Source: Kocuria rosea subsp. polaris
Lineage (GTDB): Bacteria > Actinomycetota > Actinomycetes > Actinomycetales > Micrococcaceae
Direction of reading: 5' to 3'
Length of the DNA stretch: 64,000 bases
Assembly: GCA_023896275.1 (NCBI GenBank)
Contig: MLDA01000002.1
Span: forward strand, 124,001-188,000
Under the pieces are notes generated by a model. It was not told where the DNA came from and searched no databases. It saw only the letters and a list, made by a program, of their open reading frames with translations. The position numbers were made by a program, and so were the translations under genes. Positions 46,634 to 55,780 of this stretch are shown here, one piece after another. How positions within the stretch are numbered: the stretch's first letter is position 1; each line of letters begins with the position of its first letter.

Positions 46634-48766
46634 ATGGTGGAGAACACGAAAGCAAGGCCCGAAACCGAACTGCGACGTGACGCGACGGACGTCCTCCGGC
46701 GTCTGGTGGGACGGCCCGACGTCGATTTCCACGACGGGCAGTTCGAGGCGATCGAGGCGCTCGTCGAGGGCGGCCGGCGGGCGCTCGTGGTGCAGCGCAC
46801 CGGTTGGGGCAAGTCGGCCGTGTATTTCGTCGCCAGCCTTCTGCTCCGTGCTCGCGGAGCCGGGCCGACGCTCATCGTCAGCCCCCTGCTGGCCCTCATG
46901 CGTGACCAGGTGTCGGCCGCCGAGCGGGCCGGCGTACGCGCCGCCGCGATCAACTCCGCGAACGCGGTGGAGTGGGGCGAGATCAGGGGACGCCTCGAGG
47001 CCGACGACGTCGACGTCCTGCTCGTGTCCCCCGAAAGATTGAACAACCCGCGATTCCGGGCCGAACAGCTGCCGGACCTCGTGCGGCGGATGGGTCTGCT
47101 CGTGATCGACGAAGCACACTGCATCTCCGACTGGGGGCACGACTTCCGGCCCGACTACCGGCGGATCAAGGACCTGATCCGCGAGCTGCCGACGTCCGTT
47201 CCCGTGCTCGCGACGACGGCGACGGCCAACGAGCGCGTGGTGCACGACGTCGAGGAGCAGTTGGCAGCCGGCAGCGGCGAGGTCTTTTCGTTGCGCGGGC
47301 CGCTCGCGCGCAAGTCGCTGCGTCTGGGTGTTCTGAGGCTTTCGGGTCCTCGGGCTCAGTTGGCCTGGTTGCTTTCCAACCTGGGAAAGCTGCCGGGCAG
47401 CGGAATCGTCTACACCCTGACCGTCTCCGCCGCCGAGGACATTGCCCGAGCCCTGCGCGAGGCTGGACACGACGTCCGCGCGTACACGGGGCGCACTGAT
47501 GCGCAGGAGCGGGCCGAGGCCGAGGAAGCGCTCAAAGGCAACCGCGTCAAGGCACTGATCGCGACCAGCGCGCTCGGCATGGGCTTTGATAAGCCGGATC
47601 TGGGATTCGTCGTCCACGTGGGCGCCCCGAGCTCCCCGGTGGCCTACTACCAGCAGGTCGGCCGTGCCGGTCGCGGCACGGACAACGCAGACGTCCTGCT
47701 GCTGCCCGGGCCCGAAGACCGGGCGATCTGGCAGTATTTCGCGACGTCGTCGATGCCGGATCAGGAACGCGCGGAGGCCGTGCTGGCCGCCCTCGGGCAG
47801 AACGGAACGATGTCTGCCCCGCAGCTCGAAGCAAGCGTCAACCTCCGCCGCAGTCCCCTTGAACTGCTACTCAAGGTGCTCGCGGTCGACGGAGCGGTCG
47901 AGCGGGTCCAGGGCGGATGGTCATCGACCGGCGTGCCCTGGGCCTACGACGCGGAGCGCTACACGAGGGTCGCCGCGGCGCGCGTCGCCGAACAGAACGC
48001 CATGCTCGACTACGAGCACACCGACGGCTGCCGCATGGAGTTCCTCTCCCGCTCGCTGGACGACCCGGCCGCGGCGGCGTGCGGCCGCTGCGACAACTGC
48101 GCGGGCGTCTGGTACCCGACGGGCATCGAGGAGACCGCCCAGCAGGGGGCGCAGGCCGCGCTGGGTCGAGTCGGCGTGGAACTCGAGCCGCGCGCCATGT
48201 GGCCCTCCGGCATGGACCGGTTGGGCGTTCCCGTCAAAGGCAAGATCAAACCCGAGGAGCAGATGAGCTCTGGCCGCGCGCTGGCCCGCCTGACCGACCT
48301 CGGTTGGGGGTCGCGATTGCGCGAGATCTTCGAGGGCCAGGGAGCAGATGCGCCCATCGCCGAGGACATGCTCGGCGCGTGCGTGCAGGTGCTGTCCCAG
48401 TGGGGCTGGGACTCCCGGCCCGTCGCCGTGGTCAACCTGCCCTCTCGCCGTCGGCCCGAGCTCGTGCGCTCGCTCGCTCAGGGCCTCGCGCGCGTCGGCA
48501 GACTGCCCTACGGGGGTGAGCTGGTCTACGCGCAGGAAGGTCCCAGGAACGGTCCGGGTGGCAGCAGCGCCTTCCGTCTCGCCGACGTGTGGGAACAGTT
48601 CGCAGTCCCCGCCGACATGGCCTCCAACATCGCCAAGGCACCCGGACCGCTGCTCGTCGTGGACGACCTCGCGGACAGCCGCTGGACGATGACGGAGGCG
48701 GCGCGCACCCTGCGCCGCGCCGGGGCTGACGCCGTGCTGCCGTTCGCGCTTGCGCTGAACGCGTAG
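46634..48766 (+). CDS. RecQ-family helicase with C-terminal phosphoribosyltransferase-like domain
   Basis: 710 residues. Helicase core: motif I QRTGWGKS (residues 54-61), DEAHCISDWGHDFRPDY (motif II and the RecQ-specific aromatic loop), TATAN (III), ALGMGFDKPDL (V) and QQVGRAGRG (VI). A four-cysteine zinc site GCRMEF...CGRCDNC follows. There is no HRDC domain. Instead residues ~590-710 resemble a phosphoribosyltransferase: VNLPSRRRPELV and LLVVDDLADSRWTMTEAARTLRRAGADAV, which has the DD of the PRPP loop but SRWT where TGxT is usual. The start seems leaderless: TGACATACT (46618-46626), seven bases, ATG. An in-frame ATG further upstream would add a long implausible leader. Confidence 0.9.
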   Translation: MVENTKARPETELRRDATDVLRRLVGRPDVDFHDGQFEAIEALVEGGRRALVVQRTGWGKSAVYFVASLLLRARGAGPTLIVSPLLALMRDQVSAAERAGVRAAAINSANAVEWGEIRGRLEADDVDVLLVSPERLNNPRFRAEQLPDLVRRMGLLVIDEAHCISDWGHDFRPDYRRIKDLIRELPTSVPVLATTATANERVVHDVEEQLAAGSGEVFSLRGPLARKSLRLGVLRLSGPRAQLAWLLSNLGKLPGSGIVYTLTVSAAEDIARALREAGHDVRAYTGRTDAQERAEAEEALKGNRVKALIATSALGMGFDKPDLGFVVHVGAPSSPVAYYQQVGRAGRGTDNADVLLLPGPEDRAIWQYFATSSMPDQERAEAVLAALGQNGTMSAPQLEASVNLRRSPLELLLKVLAVDGAVERVQGGWSSTGVPWAYDAERYTRVAAARVAEQNAMLDYEHTDGCRMEFLSRSLDDPAAAACGRCDNCAGVWYPTGIEETAQQGAQAALGRVGVELEPRAMWPSGMDRLGVPVKGKIKPEEQMSSGRALARLTDLGWGSRLREIFEGQGADAPIAEDMLGACVQVLSQWGWDSRPVAVVNLPSRRRPELVRSLAQGLARVGRLPYGGELVYAQEGPRNGPGGSSAFRLADVWEQFAVPADMASNIAKAPGPLLVVDDLADSRWTMTEAARTLRRAGADAVLPFALALNA

Positions 48767-48805
48767 GGGGAACCGGCTCTCAGCGTCGAGGACTAGACTT
48801 ACCCC

Positions 48806-49693
48806 ATGCTGGAAACGCTGCTCTGGGTACTCCTACCGATCCTGGTCTTGACGCTCGGCTACTGGTGGATCACCAGCCTGCGGAGGCGCAACGCCCATCA
48901 GGTGGCCGCTGCCGTGACGCCCGAGTCGGCCCGAGCCGCCGCCGCGCGCCTGACGCCCGAGCAGCACCGCGCGGTGTATCGGAATCTGGCCGCCGGGAAC
49001 TTTCTCGCCGCCGTGCAGGAGTACCGCAACGCCACCGGGACACGCAGCTTCAAAGAGTGCATCGTCGCGGTCCGCAGCCTCGAGACACATCCCCAAGTCG
49101 CCGGCAACGGCGTCCAGCGCAGAGCCGAGCCGGAGAGCGCCGTCGGCACCGAGGGGCCGACGCCGGACGATCAGTTCGTCGAAGGGGCCGGATCACTGCC
49201 CGACGGTTTCGTGGTCCCCGACGACTGGACCCAGAAATTCGGCGGCGGATCCGGGCGCAGGATCGCGACCTACAAGATCACCGAGCAAGTCGACGGCCAG
49301 ACGCGCGAATTCAGCACCGCTGACCTGCCCCCGGCGGAAGCTGACCAGTTCCAGTCGCTCATGCGCGACGGAAACTTCGCTGGTGCGGCCGACCTGCTGG
49401 CCAACTACTCCGGGCTCACCCGCGAGAAGATCGAGCCCCTGCTCGAGTCCGCCCCGGATTCGGTCCGCGGTATCCCGGAGGGCGGAGCCACGGACTTCGG
49501 GTTCGAGGGAGAGGGGCCCGACGGGCGCATCTCGTTCAACTCGGCGAACTTGCCAGAGGAAGAGCGGGCCGCGTTCCTCAAACACCTCGCCGAGGGGCGC
49601 CTCGAGGAGGCCGGCCGGATCGTCTCCGAGTCCACCGGACTCTCGGAGGCCGCCGTCCGCCAGGTGCTCTCCTCCTTCAACGACGGGCGCTGA
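48806..49693 (+). CDS. Membrane-anchored protein with three L7/L12-CTD-like repeats
   Basis: 295 residues. One N-terminal helix (about 3-25), then a mostly soluble part. Three copies of a ~43-residue helical repeat occur at 49-92, 174-217 and 249-291. Each has the pattern L-x-P-E/A-x-x-x-x-F/V-x-x-L-x-x-G-x-F/L-x-x-A, then a T/SGL-type turn and A/I-x-x-x-L. The first copy, with EYRNATG and KECIVAVRSL, strongly recalls the C-terminal domain of ribosomal protein L7/L12. Function unknown. Downstream of recQ by 39 bases but with its own leaderless start (TAGACT, TACCCC, ATG). Confidence 0.75.
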   Translation: MLETLLWVLLPILVLTLGYWWITSLRRRNAHQVAAAVTPESARAAAARLTPEQHRAVYRNLAAGNFLAAVQEYRNATGTRSFKECIVAVRSLETHPQVAGNGVQRRAEPESAVGTEGPTPDDQFVEGAGSLPDGFVVPDDWTQKFGGGSGRRIATYKITEQVDGQTREFSTADLPPAEADQFQSLMRDGNFAGAADLLANYSGLTREKIEPLLESAPDSVRGIPEGGATDFGFEGEGPDGRISFNSANLPEEERAAFLKHLAEGRLEEAGRIVSESTGLSEAAVRQVLSSFNDGR

Positions 49694-49862
49694 GCCCCCG
49701 GGCCGTGGGGCCGAAAACACCTGACCGACTACGAATGGCCGGCTGAGACCGGCACGTAGCGGCAACTGCTGTGCGCCGTGCGCCAATCAGTGAACGTGGC
49801 GCAGATCATAGTGTGACTCCCAGCCGTGAAAAACGGTGTCCGCAAACCGGGGAGGACCACGC

Positions 49863-51506
49863 ATGGACGGCGCAGCCGAAGTGCTCATCACCAACGCCCG
49901 CATCGATCCAGACGGATCGGGCGGAGCGACCAGTGCCCAGATGGCGATCTGCGGCTCCCGCATCACGGCCCTCGGCGACGATTTGGGCGCGCACCGAGGA
50001 CCCGACACGAGGATCGTCGACCTGAACGGCCGCTACGTGATGCCCGGTTTCGCCGACGTCCACACCCACCATCTGCTGGCCGGCGAGGCAGACCTCTTTG
50101 AACTCCAGATCAGCCCCGCGGCCGGCCTGGACGAGTTTCTCGACCGGCTGGCCGCCCACGCGGCGCAGCTGGGTGCGGACGAATGGGTCGTCGGCGGGAA
50201 CTGGGGCAGCGGGCTGCTCGACACGATCAACACCACCGAAGCGCGCGCACGCCTGGACGAGGCCACGGGCGGCCGGCCCACGATGCTGCGCGACGACAGC
50301 AAACACAACCGCTGGGTCAACAGCGCCGCGCTCGCCGCCGCCGGCATCACCGACGCATCACCCGACCCGGACGGCGGGCAGATCCTCCGAGACCAGCGGG
50401 GGCGCGCCACCGGCGTCCTCATCGAAGCCGGAGGTCTCGCGGTCGAGGCGGCCCGGTCGGCGGCCGGGCAGGCCTCGGTCGAACGGACGGCCCGCGCCTC
50501 GGAACGCGGCATCGAGATCCTGCACTCCCACGGCATCACCGCTTTCCAGGACGCCGGAGCCTCGCTGCAGCTCCTCGAGGGCCTCAAGCACCTGGACGAC
50601 GACGGTCGGCTGAAGGCCTGGGTTGTGACGTCGATGCTCGCGAACGACTTTATCTTCGGCGTCGAGCCGCTCGGCGAGGGCATCATCGAGTGGCGCGAGG
50701 CGTACCGTTCGCCGCACCACCGGCCGGACTTCATCAAGATCTTCCTCGACGGCGTCCCGCCGACGCGCAGCGGCGCCTTCCTCGAGCCCTACCTCCCCGA
50801 CGACCTGCACGGGTGCGACCACCGCGGGCACACCACGATGAACCCGGCCGAACTCGAGGAGTGGCTGCTCTCCACAGCCGAGCGCGGCATCTCGGCCAAG
50901 ATCCACTGCACGGGCGACGCCTCCGTCAGGCTTGTGCTCGACACCGTGGAGAAGGTGCGCAAGCGTGGCTTCGACCGGCCTCGCTACCACGTGGCCCACG
51001 GCCAGTTCGTGCACCCGGACGACATCGGTCGCTTCGCGCAGCTCCGGGTCGAGGCGGACCTCTCGCCGGCGCTCTGGTTCCCGGGGGTCATCGCCGAGGC
51101 CATCGCGACGGTGCTGCCGGCCGAACGGGCGACCCGCATGCAGCCCAACCGCGACCTGCTCGACGCCGGCGCGGTCCTGGCCGGCGGATCGGACTGGCCC
51201 GTCGCCGAGAGCCCCAACCCCTGGGAGGCGGTCTACGGGCTCGTGACCCGGCAGGACCCGACCGGCCGCTTCCCCGGGACGCTGTGGCCCGAGCAGGGCA
51301 TCGGCCTTTCGCAGGCGATCGCCGCCTACACCACCTCGTGTGTGCGGGCCATGGGCCTCGACGACGTGACCGGAACGCTCACCCCGGGGCTCTCCGCCGA
51401 CTTCGTCGTCCTCGACGAGAGCCCCTACGACGTCGATATCGACCGGCTGCCGCGCTTCGGCGCGTCCCAGACGTGGTTCGCCGGCGAAACCGTCTACACC
51501 AAGTGA
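49863..51506 (+). CDS. Amidohydrolase, YtcJ/N-substituted formamide deformylase-like
   Basis: 547-residue metal-dependent hydrolase of the amidohydrolase-3 group. Metal ligands: PGFADVHTHHLL near residue 60, KIHCTGDASVRLVLD, YHVAHGQFV and the late Asp in LAGGSDWPVAESPNPW. The C-terminal small beta domain LTPGLSADFVVLDESPYDV is typical. Substrate unknown. ATG 49863 has GGGAGGA six bases upstream. The next gene, a major-facilitator transporter, starts 23 bases after its stop; together they look like an uptake-and-hydrolysis unit. Confidence 0.9.
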   Translation: MDGAAEVLITNARIDPDGSGGATSAQMAICGSRITALGDDLGAHRGPDTRIVDLNGRYVMPGFADVHTHHLLAGEADLFELQISPAAGLDEFLDRLAAHAAQLGADEWVVGGNWGSGLLDTINTTEARARLDEATGGRPTMLRDDSKHNRWVNSAALAAAGITDASPDPDGGQILRDQRGRATGVLIEAGGLAVEAARSAAGQASVERTARASERGIEILHSHGITAFQDAGASLQLLEGLKHLDDDGRLKAWVVTSMLANDFIFGVEPLGEGIIEWREAYRSPHHRPDFIKIFLDGVPPTRSGAFLEPYLPDDLHGCDHRGHTTMNPAELEEWLLSTAERGISAKIHCTGDASVRLVLDTVEKVRKRGFDRPRYHVAHGQFVHPDDIGRFAQLRVEADLSPALWFPGVIAEAIATVLPAERATRMQPNRDLLDAGAVLAGGSDWPVAESPNPWEAVYGLVTRQDPTGRFPGTLWPEQGIGLSQAIAAYTTSCVRAMGLDDVTGTLTPGLSADFVVLDESPYDVDIDRLPRFGASQTWFAGETVYTK

Positions 51507-51529
51507 ACCCACCCAGCGCAAGGAAGACC

Positions 51530-52759
51530 ATGACCACCTCATCGCTCCGCACCAGTGGCGACCTGCGTTCGCTCGTATTCGTCGGCGCCTACTCCGCCGT
51601 CCTCTATTCCGTTCTGCTCATCGCACCCGTCATCGCCGGCAAGCTCATCGCCGAATTCGAGCTCACGCCGACTCAGGTCGGGCTGGTCTTCTCCCTCGAA
51701 CTCGGCGCGTTCAGCCTCGCGACCGTGCCCGCCTATCTTTGGCTGCGCCGGGCCAACCTCAAATACGTGACGATCGGGTGCACGCTCGCGGTCGCCGCCG
51801 GAAACGCGGTCTCCGGGATGGTGGACGCCTACCCGGCCCTGCTCGCGGCCCGCTTCTTCACGGCGCTCGCGGCCGGCTCCATCACGGTGATTCTGCTGAG
51901 CCGGTGCTCGCGCGCCGGCAACCCGAGCCGGGCGTTCGGGGTGTTCGTCGTCGCCCAGCTGGCCATGGGTGCGCTGATCCTCGCCGTGTTCCCGGTGCTT
52001 TTCGCCGGCGTCGGCGTCGCCGCCGTGTACTGGACGCTGGCCGTCCTCGTGCTGTGCTGCCTGCCGGCGGCCCGGCTGCTCGACGGGGACTTTCTCCGCC
52101 GCGCCGCGTCGGAGCAAGCGGGCGCCCCCACCGCGGGACAGCACGCGTCGCGCGTCGGCTTCGCGTTGGCGCTCGCCGCGCTCTTCGCCTTCTACGTGGC
52201 GCTCTCCGGCACCTGGACGTTCATGGCCCAGATCGCCACCGCGGCCGGGATCGGGGAGGACCCGACCAGCCTAGTGCTCGCCATCGCCACGGTGGCGGGT
52301 ATCGCTTCCGCCCTGTTCGCCTCGATCCGTGGCGATACTCCCCACCGGTGGGCCTACCTCGCGGGCGGATACGCGGCGATGGGGCTCGCGGTCGCCCTGC
52401 TGGCCGGCGGCCCCGGGCTGTTGCGCTTCGCCCTCGCGGCCGTCGTCTTCAAATTCGCGTGGACGTTCATCCTGCCGTACCTGCTCTCGACGCTCGCCGA
52501 CGTCGGCGGTGGCGGTGGCCACGTCATGAACACGAGCAATCTCATGATCGGGTCCGGCTTCGCGCTCGGCCCGCTGCTGGGCGGGGCGCTCATCGAGGGC
52601 ACCGGCGGTTTCGGGACCATGATCGCGGTCTCCGTTCTCGGCGTCGTTCTCTCGGGCGCGCTGGTGCTGTGGGCCCACCCTCGGCGCGGTCGCGGCGGGC
52701 ACGACGACGCACCGCCGGCAGCCGACGCCGTGTCCGCGGGCGGTCAACGGGTGCCGTGA
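51530..52759 (+). CDS. MFS transporter
   Basis: 409 residues, about 12 hydrophobic helices, with the first half carrying an MFS-type loop (AYLWLRRANLKYVTIG) after helix 2. AAGGAAGACC precedes ATG 51530. Co-transcribed with the amidohydrolase, hence a likely importer of that enzyme's substrate or exporter of its product. Long in-frame extensions upstream lie inside the amidohydrolase gene and are not coding in this frame. Confidence 0.85.
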   Translation: MTTSSLRTSGDLRSLVFVGAYSAVLYSVLLIAPVIAGKLIAEFELTPTQVGLVFSLELGAFSLATVPAYLWLRRANLKYVTIGCTLAVAAGNAVSGMVDAYPALLAARFFTALAAGSITVILLSRCSRAGNPSRAFGVFVVAQLAMGALILAVFPVLFAGVGVAAVYWTLAVLVLCCLPAARLLDGDFLRRAASEQAGAPTAGQHASRVGFALALAALFAFYVALSGTWTFMAQIATAAGIGEDPTSLVLAIATVAGIASALFASIRGDTPHRWAYLAGGYAAMGLAVALLAGGPGLLRFALAAVVFKFAWTFILPYLLSTLADVGGGGGHVMNTSNLMIGSGFALGPLLGGALIEGTGGFGTMIAVSVLGVVLSGALVLWAHPRRGRGGHDDAPPAADAVSAGGQRVP

Positions 52760-52780
52760 CCCTGTCCGGGGGCTGTGGCG

Positions 52781-53257
52781 TCAGCGCGCGGCGCGGAACA
52801 GCACGAGCTGCGAGAGCGGATCGTCCGCGGGCACCCCGTGAAAGGACGGCCGGCGGGCGACCTCGGCGAAGCCGAGCCCCGCGTGCATCCGCAGCGATGC
52901 GGTGTTCCGCTCGTTCGTGAAGTAGTACGCGGATGCGGCGCGCTCCCAGATCCAGTCCAGGCGGGCCAGCGTCAGCGCGGTACCGACACCCCGCCGCCGG
53001 AAGTGCGGGTGCACGACGACGCCACCCAGGTAGTGCCCCGCAGGCGCCGGGCCGTCGGGCTCGCGGTGCAGGTGCGTCTTGCCCGCGCCCACGAGGTCCC
53101 CGCCGAGGAGTGCGACCTGAACAACGCGATGACCGCTCGATTGCAGGTCGTCGTCGCCCCAGCGCGGGTGACCCGCGGCGTCCTGCATCGCGTGCAGCGC
53201 GTCAAGGTCCTCGGTGCGCGCGCGGCGGACCATGAACTCCTCGAGCAGATTCGCCAT
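52781..53257 (-). CDS. GNAT acetyltransferase
   Basis: 158 residues. Acetyl-CoA site VVHPHFRRRGVGTALT (R-x-x-G-x-G/A) and the C-terminal YYFTNERNTASLRMHAGLGFAEVARRPSF are clear. Unrelated to the other GNAT at 30 kb. Target unknown. AAGACT lies six bases before ATG 53257, so the start may be leaderless; longer upstream frames run through the tRNA-Ser and are rejected. Confidence 0.88.
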   Translation of the reverse strand: MANLLEEFMVRRARTEDLDALHAMQDAAGHPRWGDDDLQSSGHRVVQVALLGGDLVGAGKTHLHREPDGPAPAGHYLGGVVVHPHFRRRGVGTALTLARLDWIWERAASAYYFTNERNTASLRMHAGLGFAEVARRPSFHGVPADDPLSQLVLFRAAR

Positions 53258-53316
53258 AGGGAGAGTCTTCCACGATCCCGTGGCCCAGTGCTGCGATCCT
53301 CCGCCAGATGAAAACA

Positions 53317-53343
53317 AAAAACCCCCTCTGACGAGGGGGTTTT
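53317..53343 (-). terminator. Terminator of tRNA-Ser(GCT)
   Basis: Stem ACCCCCTC/GAGGGGGT (53321-53328 with 53333-53340), loop TGAC, extended by A/T pairs on both sides and with TTTTTTGTTTT following on the minus strand. Confidence 0.85.
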
Positions 53344-53435
53344 TGGCGGACACGGGGGGATTTGAACCCCCGGTCGAGTTTAACCCCGACCCTTCATTAG
53401 CAGTGAAGTCCGTTCGGCCGCTCCGGCACGTGTCC
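53344..53435 (-). tRNA. tRNA-Ser (anticodon GCT)
   Basis: 92 bases with encoded CCA. Acceptor GGACACG/CGTGTCC, anticodon loop CTGCTAA giving GCT for AGC/AGU, long class II variable arm GGTCGGGGTTAAACTCGACC, T arm GGGGGTTCAAATCCCCC. Confidence 0.97.
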
Positions 53436-53530
53436 AGACCGCTGGCAAGCCAGCTAGACAAGACTAGCGAATCCGCCCGGTCCGATCAAAACGGGGCTCT
53501 CCCGGCACCGTGCTGACGCCGCCGGGCCAG

Positions 53531-55657
53531 TCAGCCGGCGACGTGACGCCATAAGAATTCGTAGCTGGTGGCCTGTTTGCGGGCGGTCTGCCGGTTGTCG
53601 GTGGCGCCGGCGTGCCCACCCTCGAGGTCCTCGTGATACCAGACGTTCGCCGCCCCGCGGTCGGACATCTTCGCGTACATCTTTCGCGCCTGGACCGGCC
53701 CGACCCGGTCATCGCTCGTCGCCGTCCAGATCAGGGAAGCCGGGAACACGGCCTCTGGGTCCATCTCGTCCAGCCGGTGCAGGGGCGAGAACGTCCGCAC
53801 GAACTCCCACTCCTCGGGCACGTCCGGGTCGCCGTACTCCGCGATCCACGAGTGCCCCGCGGAGAGCTGCGTATAGCGGCGCATGTCCAGCAGCGGGACG
53901 CCGCACGAGATCGCCCCGAACAGCTCCGGATAGCCGGTCATCATGTTGCCCATGAGTAGCCCGCCGTTGCTGCCGCCCGAGGCCGCCAGGTGTTCCGGGC
54001 TCGTGACGCCGCGGCTCACGAGGTCCCGCGCGATCGCCGCGAAGTCCTCATAAGCGCGGTGCCGGTTCGCCTTCAAGGCGGCCTGATGCCAGCGCGGCCC
54101 GTACTCGCCGCCGCCGCGGATGTTGGCGATCACGTACACGCCCGTGCGGCCGCCGTCGTTCCGGCGGGTCAGCCAGGCGCGGCCCACGGCCGCCGAGTAC
54201 GACGGCGTCAGGCTCACCTGGAAGCCCCCGTAGCCGTTCATGAGGGTCGGGTTGGCGCCGTCGAGCGCAAGGCTCTCCGGGCCGACCTGGAAGTACGGGA
54301 CGGCGGTCCCGTCGTCGCTCGTGGCGAAGTGCTGCTCGACGATCAACCCGCCCGCCTCGAAACGTTCGACGGCCCGCTTCACTGCGGTGAGACCGGACAG
54401 GGCGGGGGTGCCGTCGCCGACGCCCAGCGTGCCGCGCATCAGGGTCGACGGGGTGGTGAAACCGGTGCGCGTGAACCAGAGGTCGTTGCCGGCGTGCTCG
54501 TCCTCGTCGTCGACCACACCGACCGCGACCGTCTCGAGCGAGCCGCCCGCGTCGAGCTCGGTGAGCTCCCAAGCGCCAGCGGGGGAGGCGACGAGGACGG
54601 CGGAGACGACGTCGCGCAACACCGTCAGCACCAGGTAATCGCGGGTGAAGGCGTACGACTGCAGGGACGTGCGCTCGTCGGGAGTGAAGACCACCCGGAC
54701 AGTTCTCTCCCCGGCGAGGTAGGCCTCGAGCTCGGCGACGGCCAGGGAACCGGCCGGGACGAGGGTGCCGGCAGCGTCCCAGTCCGTGCGCGGGCTGAAA
54801 AGGACCCACTGGCGGTGCACGTCGACATCGACGTCGGTCGGGACGTCGATGAGCCGCCATTCGCCGTCCACCTCGACGTGGGCGCGGGAGTGGTGGAAGT
54901 CGATCATGTCGAACGCGAAGGAGCGCTCGAAGCCCGGAGTGGAGTCCCGGCTGACCACGGCCATCACGTGGTCCGCGGACACGGAGAACACCTCCGGCGC
55001 GTCCGCGGGGTCCAGGCCCCGCTCGAGCCGGCGGACGGTGCGCGCGTACGAGGACTTCGTGACGGTCGGCTGTCCGTCGGCGTCCGGTCCGAAATCGGTG
55101 GCGAGATAGATGGCGTCCGGCCCCGCCCACGACAGGCTGGTCTTCGCCACCGGGATGTCGAACCCTCCGGCGGCCGGGTCCACGAAGGTGCGGTCGACGA
55201 CGTCGTACTCGCGGACCCGGACGGCGTCACCGCCGTCGGGGGAGAGCTTGACCAGCGCGCGCCGGTACTCCTGCCCGGGCGCGGGCCGCAGCATCGTCAC
55301 TCCCGCATACATCCAGTCGATGCCCTCCGCGGCGGCGAGGGCGTCGACGTCGAGCAGGATCTCCCAGTCCGGGTCGTCGCGCAGGTACGAATCCCAGCTC
55401 GTGCGCCGCCAGAGGCCCTTGGGGTTCTCGGCGTCGCGCCAGAAGTTGTAGTAGAACTCCCCGCGTTTGACGACGCCCGGGATTCGGTCCTCGGCGTCGA
55501 GGGCCTCGAGCAGGGACGACTCCAGAGCCTCGAAGGCGGGGGTGTGCAGCCAGGCCTCGGTCGCGCGGTTGCGCTCGCGCACCCAGTCCAGCGCCGCGGG
55601 TGAATGGATGTCCTCGAGCCACGTGTACGGGTCCGTCGGGTGCGTCGTCTCGGTCAT
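53531..55657 (-). CDS. Prolyl oligopeptidase-family serine peptidase
   Basis: 708 residues, cytoplasmic (no signal). N-terminal beta-propeller (about 70-410, including YYNFWRDAENPKGLWRRTSWDSY) and C-terminal peptidase. The nucleophile is in SGGSNGGLLMGNMM, the acid in SDDRVGPVQARKMYAKM and the histidine in EGGHAGATDNRQ. It is the S9A/prolyl-oligopeptidase-like type that hydrolyses short peptides; exact substrate unknown. ATG 55657 has TAGACT six bases upstream and no Shine-Dalgarno: leaderless. Confidence 0.93.
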   Translation of the reverse strand: MTETTHPTDPYTWLEDIHSPAALDWVRERNRATEAWLHTPAFEALESSLLEALDAEDRIPGVVKRGEFYYNFWRDAENPKGLWRRTSWDSYLRDDPDWEILLDVDALAAAEGIDWMYAGVTMLRPAPGQEYRRALVKLSPDGGDAVRVREYDVVDRTFVDPAAGGFDIPVAKTSLSWAGPDAIYLATDFGPDADGQPTVTKSSYARTVRRLERGLDPADAPEVFSVSADHVMAVVSRDSTPGFERSFAFDMIDFHHSRAHVEVDGEWRLIDVPTDVDVDVHRQWVLFSPRTDWDAAGTLVPAGSLAVAELEAYLAGERTVRVVFTPDERTSLQSYAFTRDYLVLTVLRDVVSAVLVASPAGAWELTELDAGGSLETVAVGVVDDEDEHAGNDLWFTRTGFTTPSTLMRGTLGVGDGTPALSGLTAVKRAVERFEAGGLIVEQHFATSDDGTAVPYFQVGPESLALDGANPTLMNGYGGFQVSLTPSYSAAVGRAWLTRRNDGGRTGVYVIANIRGGGEYGPRWHQAALKANRHRAYEDFAAIARDLVSRGVTSPEHLAASGGSNGGLLMGNMMTGYPELFGAISCGVPLLDMRRYTQLSAGHSWIAEYGDPDVPEEWEFVRTFSPLHRLDEMDPEAVFPASLIWTATSDDRVGPVQARKMYAKMSDRGAANVWYHEDLEGGHAGATDNRQTARKQATSYEFLWRHVAG

Positions 55658-55780
55658 CCGCTCAGTCTAGGGTTCCCGCGGCGCGCTAGGCTGAAGGGGT
55701 TGCCGCCGTGTCCATCCGGGACGGCGGCTGAGGAGATTCGACGCGTCAGCATGCCCGCGCTCGGGCAGGGAGGAGCCCCA

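Noticed and set aside
50183-52759. 858-codon frame joining antisense-like sequence to the MFS transporter
   Set aside because: Residues before 51530 overlap the amidohydrolase in another frame and are Arg/Pro-rich; the transporter has its own ribosome binding site and start at 51530.
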